From: Planctomycetota bacterium
GTDB lineage: Bacteria; Planctomycetota; JACQVV01; JASMLP01
Assembly: GCA_030748635.1 (NCBI GenBank)
Contig: JASMLP010000126.1
Span: 1-56,077, forward strand
DNA: 56,077 nt
Direction: 5' to 3'
This document shows positions 17,658 through 24,459 of this stretch, one piece after another. A model generated the notes under the pieces. The model searched no databases. It was not told where the DNA came from and saw only the letters and a list, made by a program, of their open reading frames with translations. The translations under genes and the position numbers were made by a program. Each line of letters starts with the position of its first letter. Within the stretch, counting starts at the first letter, position 1.

Positions 17658-18620
17658 ATGCCCCCTTCTCCTCACCCGATCGATCTCGATCAACTCCGAA
17701 CCGCGCATAAGAAAATAGCTCCCTACCTGCACCACACCCCCCTGGTCACCTCACGCCTGCTTTCTGAGAGAGTCGGATTCGAACTCCGTTTCAAAGCCGA
17801 AAACTTCCAGAAAAGCGGCTCCTTCAAAGCACGGGGAGCCCACTGGAAAGCGCTCCAACTGGCCACACGAGCCTCCGGACTGATCACCTACTCCTCAGGC
17901 AATCACGGACAAGCGGTCGCCCTGGCGGCACACACATTCGGTCTCGACTCCATCATCTGCGTACCCGAAACCGTCAGTCCAGTCAAAGAAGCCGCCATTC
18001 GAGACTACGGCGCCCGAGTGGAACATGCCGGGACCACGAGTATCCAGCGTCGCCAAAAAGCCGAATCCCTCGCCGCAAGCGAAGGATTCACCATCGTCCC
18101 GCCTTTCGACGATGCCGATATCATTGCCGGCCAAGGAACCGCCACGCTCGAAATCCTCGACGACTGGCCAACGGTAGAACGTATCGTGGTGCCGGTCGGC
18201 GGTGGAGGGCTTCTTGCCGGAACGATCCTGGCGATCCGAGAACAAAAACCAGAAATTGAAATCGTTGCGGTCGAGGCGGTCGGCGCCCCGACCTTGCATC
18301 GAGCACTTGAAGCGAAGGGCCCGATCGATCTCGACGGGATCGATACGATTGCCGATGGCCTCGCTCCGCTTCGGATCGGCTCTCTCAACTACCAAATCGT
18401 CGCGGAGTTCGGAGTTCGATCGGTCCTGGTTCCCGACTCCCGAATACGCGAAGCCCTCGGTCTTCTCCTGACCCGTACGAAACTGTTCGTAGAGCCTTCC
18501 GCTGCCGCCTCTTTCGCCGCGATCCTCGAACACGACATGGACCCCAAGCCGACCGCTATCATCCTCTCGGGCGGAAATGTATCGCTGCCCGACCTGGCCC
18601 GGATCCTTCAGGAAAAATAA
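17658..18620 (+). CDS. Threonine dehydratase / serine racemase family enzyme
   Basis: A 320-residue fold-type II PLP enzyme. The Schiff-base lysine is in SGSFKARGA (near residue 54), the cofactor loop is SSGNHGQAVA, the glycine-rich phosphate-binding loop is VPVGGGGLLAG, and ILSGGN lies near the C-terminus. It has no C-terminal ACT-type regulatory domain, so it resembles catabolic threonine ammonia-lyase or serine racemase rather than the biosynthetic IlvA. Likely reaction: threonine or serine to 2-oxo acid plus ammonia, possibly with racemase activity. It starts 16 nt after the kinase stop and may share its transcript. Confidence 0.88.
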   Translation: MPPSPHPIDLDQLRTAHKKIAPYLHHTPLVTSRLLSERVGFELRFKAENFQKSGSFKARGAHWKALQLATRASGLITYSSGNHGQAVALAAHTFGLDSIICVPETVSPVKEAAIRDYGARVEHAGTTSIQRRQKAESLAASEGFTIVPPFDDADIIAGQGTATLEILDDWPTVERIVVPVGGGGLLAGTILAIREQKPEIEIVAVEAVGAPTLHRALEAKGPIDLDGIDTIADGLAPLRIGSLNYQIVAEFGVRSVLVPDSRIREALGLLLTRTKLFVEPSAAASFAAILEHDMDPKPTAIILSGGNVSLPDLARILQEK

Positions 18621-18748
18621 CTCGACCCGGAAGGTTTTGGGCTGAACGGAGTGGTCCCCATCTTTCCCGCGCCCGCTTCCTCGTCAATGGCAAGCCCTTG
18701 CCTACCTTAAGGATAAGATTTTTACTGGACTCCACCCCCAAAAACAAC

Positions 18749-18776
18749 TCAAGTCGGGGGGGGATCGATCCGATAA
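18749..18776 (+). promoter_or_regulatory. Sigma-28 (FliA)-like promoter, flagellin 1
   Basis: TCAA (18749-18752), 16 nt, TCCGATAA (18769-18776), close to the FliA consensus TAAA-N15-GCCGATAA. The same elements with the same spacing precede the second flagellin gene, which argues that they are functional. Confidence 0.65.
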
Positions 18777-18791
18777 AGACTTGATTGGTAT

Positions 18792-18919
18792 GCCCCGACG
18801 GAGTCGAGGCTTTGAATCGCATGGATGCGCCCCCCACCCCCTCCCCCACTCAAATCTGTCATCCGCTACCGGATGACAAAATCCAACGCCCAGCACCCCA
18901 GCCGGCCAACTGGAAGCTG
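18792..18919 (+). promoter_or_regulatory. Structured 5' leader of flagellin 1 with GGA-loop hairpins
   Basis: Four stem-loops in the untranslated leader. 18792-18810: GCCCCGAC/GTCGAGGC, loop GGA. 18818-18829: CGCA/TGCG, loop TGGA. 18858-18877: GTCATCCG/CGGATGAC, loop CTAC. 18907-18919: CAACT/AGCTG, loop GGA, one mismatch, lying 12 nt before the ATG over the likely ribosome site. GGA in a hairpin loop is the CsrA/RsmA recognition pattern, and flagellin leaders are known CsrA targets in Bacillus. Direct binding is inferred. Confidence 0.6.
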
Positions 18920-18930
18920 AGATTCTGAAG

Positions 18931-20409
18931 ATGGGGCTACGCATTCACTCCTCGGCGCAGGACCTCACCCCCCTTCGCGCCCTTCGTCAGACCGGCGATT
19001 CCCTCCAGAACTCGATCACCAAGCTCTCCTCCGGACTCCGCATCAACCGAGCCGCGGACGATCCCTCCGGACTCGTGATCAGTGAACAACTCCGGGCCCA
19101 GGCCTCCGGCATGGCGCAGGCCATCGAAAATAACCAGACAACCTCGAACCTGATCCGAACCGGCGAATCGGCTCTCCAGGAAATCTCCGATCTCCTGATC
19201 CAAATCCGAAGCTCGATCCTTTCGTCGAAAGGTCGCCCAGAGGAGATGCTCGCCGCGGAGCAAGAGCAGATCGACTCCTCGATCTCGGCCATCGATCGGA
19301 TCGCTCGTTCGACCCGATTCGCCGATCGCCACCTCTTCAACGGAGAATCGAGCTTTCATCACGACGCAATCGGTCCGCTCACTCGAGTCAATATCCGCCG
19401 GGCTCACCTGACCGGCAACGTCGTATACGGAACCACCGACTTCCTCTTGCGCGGACGCGTCACACAAGAAGCCCAACCGGCCTCGATCGACATCCCAACT
19501 CCGTTCATCGCCAGGCCGTTTGTCTCGGGCGGGACGGTGATCATCCGAGTCACCGGAGACCGAGGCAGCGAAGACCTCCAGTTCGAAGGAAATGTCCGGA
19601 GAAGGACCTTTATGGATGCGGTGAAACGAACCTCCCACTGGACCGGGGTGACCATCGAGAACAGCGCGTTCCCCCCCTCCATCACCAGCCTCGAATCCGG
19701 TTCGGACCAGTCGATCCGGATGCAGATCATCGAGGGCTCTTTCAGCACCGCCTTTCAAGACGACACCATCGCCACCGGCCAGGACGCGTACATCGACTTC
19801 TACGTCAACTCGCAAGGAGGAAAGATACAGCAGACGGCCCAAGGACGCCATGTCCGCCTCCACTCTCAACTGATCGACGCGGAACTCACCCTCAGCCAAA
19901 TGGTCCCCCTGAACAGCGTTTTTGGGCTCGTGATCAAACCGTCGAACTTTCGCTTCCGGTTCGGAGAGACGAATCACGCCCGGGACCAGGCGCAGGTGGG
20001 CCTGCAAAACCTGACGCCAACCCATCTCGGTTCGACCGCGATCCCCAGGCTTGGACCCTCGGGAACCTTTTTCGGTGGATTTCTCGACTCGATTCAGACC
20101 GGAGGAATCAACGACATCCAGTCCGACCCCCGCAACGCCCTCTTCATCGTCGAGGAGTCGATCCAACAGGTGCTGAAACTCCGTTCGTTTCTCGGATCGG
20201 CCGAAGCCGATTTCCTGAAGCCCACCCAGCGAAGCCTGGAAGTCGCCCAACAACGAACTCTCGCCTCCGAAAGCTCGGTTCGTGACCTCGACTTTGCCCA
20301 GGAAACTCAGGAACTGGTTCGCAACCAGGTCCTGCTCGGAGCCGGCACCGAGGTCCTCAAGAACTCGAACTTCCTGCGCTCCCAGATTCTCCAGCTACTC
20401 ACCAGCTAA
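18931..20409 (+). CDS. fliC: Flagellin 1
   Basis: A 492-residue flagellin, the filament subunit exported by the flagellar type III apparatus. The N-terminal D0/D1 domain has SLQNSITKLSSGLRINRAADDPSGLVISEQLRAQ (family form: SGLRINxAxDDAAGLAIxxxL) and NNQTTSNLIRTGESALQEI. The C-terminal D1/D0 domain ends in AEADFLKPTQRSLEVAQQ, DLDFAQETQELVRNQVLLGAGTEVLKNSNFLRSQILQLL. The middle (about 150-400) is beta-rich and surface-exposed (RPFVSGGTVIIRVTGDRGSEDLQFEG). There is no signal peptide, as expected. A paralog follows at 20655. The ATG 18931 is supported by the conserved MGLRIHSSAQ start shared with the paralog. An AGGGGA/TCCCCT hairpin at 20414-20432 follows the stop. No other flagellar gene is in the window. 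Confidence 0.95.
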   Translation: MGLRIHSSAQDLTPLRALRQTGDSLQNSITKLSSGLRINRAADDPSGLVISEQLRAQASGMAQAIENNQTTSNLIRTGESALQEISDLLIQIRSSILSSKGRPEEMLAAEQEQIDSSISAIDRIARSTRFADRHLFNGESSFHHDAIGPLTRVNIRRAHLTGNVVYGTTDFLLRGRVTQEAQPASIDIPTPFIARPFVSGGTVIIRVTGDRGSEDLQFEGNVRRRTFMDAVKRTSHWTGVTIENSAFPPSITSLESGSDQSIRMQIIEGSFSTAFQDDTIATGQDAYIDFYVNSQGGKIQQTAQGRHVRLHSQLIDAELTLSQMVPLNSVFGLVIKPSNFRFRFGETNHARDQAQVGLQNLTPTHLGSTAIPRLGPSGTFFGGFLDSIQTGGINDIQSDPRNALFIVEESIQQVLKLRSFLGSAEADFLKPTQRSLEVAQQRTLASESSVRDLDFAQETQELVRNQVLLGAGTEVLKNSNFLRSQILQLLTS

Positions 20410-20413
20410 AGCG

Positions 20414-20432
20414 AGGGGAAGGAAACTCCCCT
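20414..20432 (+). terminator. Hairpin after flagellin 1
   Basis: AGGGGA and TCCCCT pair around AGGAAAC immediately after the stop codon. There is no U-run, so it may stabilise the mRNA end or only weakly terminate. Confidence 0.35.
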
Positions 20433-20471
20433 GGGCCCAGAATAGGGGAACGCAAGTTTCTCGAAAACCTC

Positions 20472-20499
20472 TCAAGTCGAGGGGGAATCGATCCGATAT
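20472..20499 (+). promoter_or_regulatory. Sigma-28 (FliA)-like promoter, flagellin 2
   Basis: TCAA (20472-20475), 16 nt, TCCGATAT (20492-20499): the same layout as before flagellin 1. It sits between the two genes, so the second flagellin can be transcribed separately. Confidence 0.6.
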
Positions 20500-20515
20500 A
20501 TACCCTAATAGGTAT

Positions 20516-20643
20516 GCCCCGACGGAGTCGGGGCTTTGAATCGCATGGATGCGCTCCCCACCCCCTCCCCCACTCGAATCTGTCATCCGCTACCGGATGG
20601 CGAAATCCACCCCCCAGCCCTCAAACCGACCGGCTGGAAGCCG
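20516..20643 (+). promoter_or_regulatory. Structured 5' leader of flagellin 2 with GGA-loop hairpins
   Basis: The same four hairpins as before flagellin 1. 20516-20534: GCCCCGAC/GTCGGGGC perfect, loop GGA. 20542-20553: CGCA/TGCG, loop TGGA. 20582-20601: GTCATCCG/CGGATGGC, loop CTAC, with one base change that turns an A-T pair into a G-T pair. 20631-20643: CGGCT/AGCCG perfect, loop GGA. The base differences between the copies mostly keep pairing, which supports selection on RNA structure. Confidence 0.6.
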
Positions 20644-20654
20644 AGATTCTGAAG

Positions 20655-22103
20655 ATGGGGCTACGCATTCACTCCTCAGCGCAGGATCTCACCCCCCTTC
20701 ACGCCCTCCGCCAGACCGGCAGTTCCCTCCAGAACTCGATCACCAAGCTCTCCTCCGGACTCCGCATCAACCGGGCCGCGGACGATCCCTCCGGACTCGT
20801 GATCAGCGAGCAACTCCGGGCTCAGGCCTCCGGTATGGCTCAGGCCATCGAAAACAACCAGACAACCTCGAACCTGATCCGAACCGGCGAATCCGCTCTC
20901 CAGGAAATCTCCGACCTCCTGATCCGGATTCAAGACTCGATCCTTTCGGCAGAAGGTCAGTCGGACAAGATGCTGGAAGCCGAGCAGAGACAAATCGACT
21001 CCTCGCTCGAAGCCATCGACCGAATCGCTCGTTCGACACGTTTCGGGGACCGCCACCTCTTCAACGGAGAGTCCAGCTTTCATTACGGCACCTTCGGTCC
21101 ATTCACCAAAGTCAATGTACGCCGTGCCCACATCACCGGAAGCCGCCTGAGATACTTCGGACGGGTCGATCAAGTTGCCGCTCCAGCCCGCATCCAACTC
21201 CCAAACAATGCCATTGCCAAACCCACGACCCCCGGCGGCACGGTAGTCATTCGAGTCACCGGAGAACATGGCAGCGAAGATCTCCAGTTCGAAGGAAAAG
21301 TGCTCACGAACACGTTCTTGGATCAAGTGGGACGCACTTCGCACTGGACGGGAGTCACCGCCCAAAACAACGCGGGTACCTTTCGCCCGGCTATCACCAG
21401 CCTGGAGTCCGGATCGGATCAATCGATCCGGATGCAGATCCTTGAAGGCTCCTTCCATGCCTCTCTTCAGGACGACACCATCGCCAATGGAGGAGACGTG
21501 GTCATCGATTTCTCATCTGAAGTCCAGGCGATTACACGCGGACGTCATATCCGCCTTTACTCTCAACTGATCGATGCCGACCTCACCCTCAGCCAAATGG
21601 TACCGGTCGGCCAATCCCTCGCCCTCGAAATCCTACCTTCAAACTTTCGATTCCGATTTGGAGATTCCGATCACGCTCGGGACCAGGCGGAAATTGGGCT
21701 GCCCAACCTCTCTCCCACCCACTTGGGATCCACCACGATTCCCAGCATCGACAACTCGGGAACCTACGGCGGATTTCTCGACTCGCTTCAGACGGGAGGG
21801 GCTAACGACCTCCAATCCGACCCCCGCAACGCTCTTCACATCGTAGGGGAGTCGCTCGAAGAGGTCCTGAGACTCCGATCGTTTCTCGGGTCCGCCGAAT
21901 CCGATTTTCTGAAACCCACCCAGCGAAGCCTTGAGGTCGCCCAACAAAAAGCCCTCGCCACAGAAAGTTCCATCCGCGACCTCGACTTTGCCCAGGAGAC
22001 GCAAAACCTGGTTCGCCAACAGATTCTGCTCGGGGCGGGGACTGAAGTTCTGAAGAGTTCGAATTTCCTACGCTCTCAGGTTCTCGAGCTTCTCAGAAAC
22101 TAA
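20655..22103 (+). CDS. fliC: Flagellin 2
   Basis: A 482-residue flagellin paralogous to the gene at 18931. The first 100 or so residues and the last 80 are nearly the same as in flagellin 1; the middle differs by many substitutions and small indels (for example KPTTPGGTVVIRVTGEHGSEDLQFEG). It ends AQETQNLVRQQILLGAGTEVLKSSNFLRSQVLELL. The start is set at 20655 because MGLRIHSSAQ is identical to the paralog and the sequence before it is the untranslated leader; the open frame running 47 codons upstream is a by-product of the leader. Two flagellins with conserved ends and divergent exposed domains suggest a mixed or switchable filament. Confidence 0.95.
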   Translation: MGLRIHSSAQDLTPLHALRQTGSSLQNSITKLSSGLRINRAADDPSGLVISEQLRAQASGMAQAIENNQTTSNLIRTGESALQEISDLLIRIQDSILSAEGQSDKMLEAEQRQIDSSLEAIDRIARSTRFGDRHLFNGESSFHYGTFGPFTKVNVRRAHITGSRLRYFGRVDQVAAPARIQLPNNAIAKPTTPGGTVVIRVTGEHGSEDLQFEGKVLTNTFLDQVGRTSHWTGVTAQNNAGTFRPAITSLESGSDQSIRMQILEGSFHASLQDDTIANGGDVVIDFSSEVQAITRGRHIRLYSQLIDADLTLSQMVPVGQSLALEILPSNFRFRFGDSDHARDQAEIGLPNLSPTHLGSTTIPSIDNSGTYGGFLDSLQTGGANDLQSDPRNALHIVGESLEEVLRLRSFLGSAESDFLKPTQRSLEVAQQKALATESSIRDLDFAQETQNLVRQQILLGAGTEVLKSSNFLRSQVLELLRN

Positions 22104-22162
22104 AAGTCCGTTTCGAAACATTTCCCCGAACCGAAACAAGAGTCTTTGGTGTCCCGGTCGAT

Positions 22163-22585
22163 TTACCGGCATCCTCCAATGTGAATCACCAGTCGCCTTT
22201 TCCCCGGAAAGCGACGATGTTCCCAGAGATAGATCCCCTGCCAGGTACCCAACACAAGCCGGCCTCCAGAAATCGGTATCTGTTCGCTGGTGTGAGTGAG
22301 CGCCGCCTTGATGTGGGCCGGCATATCGTCGGAACCCTCTGCGGTGTGAGTATAGATCGGGTCGTTTTCGGGAACCAAGCGATCGAGCACCGACTCCAGA
22401 TCTCGACGAGCCGAAGGGTCTGCGTTTTCTTGAATCACGAGACTGGCCGAGGTGTGACAGAGAAAAACCGTCGCCAGTCCGGTCGTGATTCCGCTGCGCT
22501 CAACCACCTCCACCAGATCGTGCGTGAACTCGAAAAGCCCTTTCCCCGAGGGGTCAAGAACCAACTCCTCCATATATGGATTCAT
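22163..22585 (-). CDS. yjbQ: YjbQ/UPF0047 family protein
   Basis: A 140-residue protein of the YjbQ family, with CHTSASLVIQENADPSARRDL in the first half, HTSEQIPISGGRLVLGTWQGIYLWEHR in the second, and the closing LVIHIGG. Family members form small trimers and have reported secondary thiamin-phosphate synthase activity; the physiological role is unsettled. Its ATG overlaps the stop of rarA by 4 bp (ATGA), so it is the second gene of a coupled pair. Confidence 0.92.
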   Translation of the reverse strand: MNPYMEELVLDPSGKGLFEFTHDLVEVVERSGITTGLATVFLCHTSASLVIQENADPSARRDLESVLDRLVPENDPIYTHTAEGSDDMPAHIKAALTHTSEQIPISGGRLVLGTWQGIYLWEHRRFPGKRRLVIHIGGCR

Positions 22586-24000
22586 GCCTCCTCCTCGACT
22601 CGCTCCGCAGGACTCTCCCGTTCCACCTTCTCGCAGTCGGCACGCTTCAACTGTTCCCTCCTCCTCTCTTCGAGAAGCTCCTTGAGATGCCCCTCGAAAC
22701 CGATCTCTCCGGGTTGATAAAACTGATGCCCTTGCAAGTTATCGGGCAAATACTGCTGAGGCACCCAATGATCACGGTACGCATGGGGATAGAGATACCC
22801 TTTCCCGTGCCCCAAGGAATTCCCGTCCCGACTCGGATCCTTCAAGGGATTGGGCACCTCCCCATGAACCTCTTTTTCCACCGCCTCCAGAGCCGAGAAA
22901 AAACCCATCGTGGAATTCGATTTGGGAGCGGTCGCCAGATAGAGACAAGCCTGAGCCAGATGAAACCGACCCTCCGGCATCCCGACGTAATCAAATGCCT
23001 GCGCGGCAGCCGTGACCAGCTGCAGAGCGCGCGGATCGGCCATCCCCACATCCTCGGAAGCAAAGATCAGCATCCGGCGAAACAGAAACCGCGGATCTTC
23101 TCCCGCGGTCACCATCTTGGCCATCCAGTAGAGAGCCGCGTCCGGATCCGAACCGCGCAAACTCTTGATCAACGCGCTCGTGGTGTCGTAGTGCGCGTCA
23201 CCATCCTTGTCGTAGAGAACCGCCCGCTTCTGGATCGATTCCTCGGCCACCGCCCGATCGATCCGGATTCGACCGTCCTCTCCCGGGGGTGTGGTTTCAA
23301 CCGCCAGTTCGAGCGCGTTCAAGATCCCGCGAGCGTCCCCGTTGACGACCTCCACCCAGTGGGCGAGCGCTTCTTCCTGAAGATCGACCGATCGCTCCCC
23401 GTATCCCCGCTCGGAATCCTCCAAAGCAGCGTGAGCCACCTGACGCAAATTGTCTTTCGAAAGCACCCGCAACTCGAACACCCGCGAGCGACTGACCAAG
23501 GCCCGGATCACCTCGAAGAACGGATTCTCCGTCGTGGCGCCGATCAGGATCAACGTCCCGTTCTCGACGTGTGGGAGCAGGGCGTCCTGTTGGGACTTGT
23601 TGAATCGGTGCACCTCGTCGACAAAAAGGATCGTCCGCTTGCCTTCTCCTCCCAGACGCGCCTTCGCCCCCTCGATCGCCTTTCGAATATCGGCCACTCC
23701 GGCCAGAACGGCGTTGATCGAAACGAACTCAGCCGCGGTGCGACCGGCAATGACCCGAGCCAGCGTTGTCTTCCCGGTTCCCGGAGGACCGTAGAGAATC
23801 AGGCTCGAAATCCGATCGGCCTCGATCGCCCGGCGCAGCAACCGACCGGGCCCCAAGATGTGCTCCTGCCCGAAAAACTCCTCCAACGTTCTCGGTCGCA
23901 TCCGATCCGCCAACGGCGCGCTGCGAGAAAGGATCTGCTCCCGGGCGTGATCGAAAAGACCCAGCGCCGATCGGTCTGTGGGTTTGCGTGAAGGTGACAT
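22582..24000 (-). CDS. rarA: Replication-associated recombination protein RarA (MgsA)
   Basis: A 472-residue AAA+ ATPase of the RarA/Mgs1/WRNIP1 family, acting at stalled replication forks. Motifs: [22 protein letters not shown] near residue 30; Walker A GPPGTGKT; Walker B [19 protein letters not shown]; sensor 1 [13 protein letters not shown]; and the C-terminal domain [38 protein letters not shown] and the ending [21 protein letters not shown], all characteristic. Length is normal. A long open frame on the opposite strand is a shadow. Confidence 0.97.
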   Translation of the reverse strand: [472 protein letters not shown]

Positions 24001-24337
24001 CCGCTTTCAGGGTCGGAGAAGAAGCGATCGAAGTCAATCGGGGAAACCCTTCCGAACGCTTTTCCAGAACCCTACCGATCTCTCTCACGCAACGACTCGC
24101 GGAATTTTCCGACCAAGCTCGATCCATCCAATCGGACGCAGACGCTCCGAGTGCGCACAAAAATTGTCGATCGCTCTGTCCATATCATCCTGTGATCGAC
24201 GAATATCTCGGCGACTATTGTCGCTCTCGACATATCAGAAACCGAGATCTAACGCCTCCCCGAAACCGAACACCTCCCAGGTGATATCCACGGAAATCCG
24301 GTCGAATGGGCCCTTCAGAATGGAGCACTAAATAACA

Positions 24338-24381
24338 CCTTTCGGCAATTCGATTGTGATTGGAATCGAACCGCCGAAAGG
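24338..24381. terminator. Long interrupted stem-loop downstream of the VIT-vWA gene
   Basis: CCTTTCGGC pairs with GCCGAAAGG (24338-24346 with 24373-24381) and inside it TTCGATT pairs with AATCGAA (24349-24355 with 24364-24370), 16 pairs in all. On the plus strand eight T follow after 12 nt; on the minus strand a weaker T-rich stretch follows. A bidirectional terminator or a small structured RNA are both possible. Confidence 0.4.
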
Positions 24382-24427
24382 AAGAAGAATGACTTTTTTT
24401 TGAGGACGTCGGAATCGACGCCAGGAT

Positions 24428-24448
24428 CTGGGAGGGGAACCCTCCCAG
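24428..24448 (-). terminator. Terminator-like hairpin directly after the VIT-vWA gene
   Basis: CTGGGAGGG and CCCTCCCAG form a perfect 9-bp stem around a 3-nt loop, 11 nt past the stop codon of the minus-strand gene. There is no U-tract. Confidence 0.5.
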
Positions 24449-24459
24449 AGGTTCGTGCC

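Larger units (their letters stand above)
18621..18930 (+). other. Intergenic stretch holding the first flagellin promoter and leader
   Basis: No gene is seen. The first 120 nt hold only a weak GGCAA/TTGCC hairpin after the dehydratase gene. From 18749 on the sequence is duplicated before the second flagellin gene (20472-20654) and contains a sigma-28-like promoter and four hairpins, listed separately. Confidence 0.8.
24001..24459. other. Gene-free stretch between rarA and the VIT-vWA gene
   Basis: No coding sequence is recognised. It holds the upstream region of rarA, a small GCGAC/GTCGC hairpin at 24211-24224, a long interrupted hairpin at 24338-24381, a run of eight T at 24394-24401 and a perfect 9-bp hairpin at 24428-24448. 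Confidence 0.6.

Noticed and set aside
18937..20253. A 438-codon minus-strand frame antisense to flagellin 1
   Set aside because: It mirrors the codon pattern of the flagellin gene, as do similar frames opposite flagellin 2; no motifs.
20514..20654. A 47-residue N-terminal extension of flagellin 2
   Set aside because: This stretch is the structured leader shared with flagellin 1; flagellins start directly with the D0 helix, and both paralogs share the start MGLRIHSSAQ.
22576..23991. A 471-codon plus-strand frame
   Set aside because: Exactly antisense to rarA, which has all family motifs.
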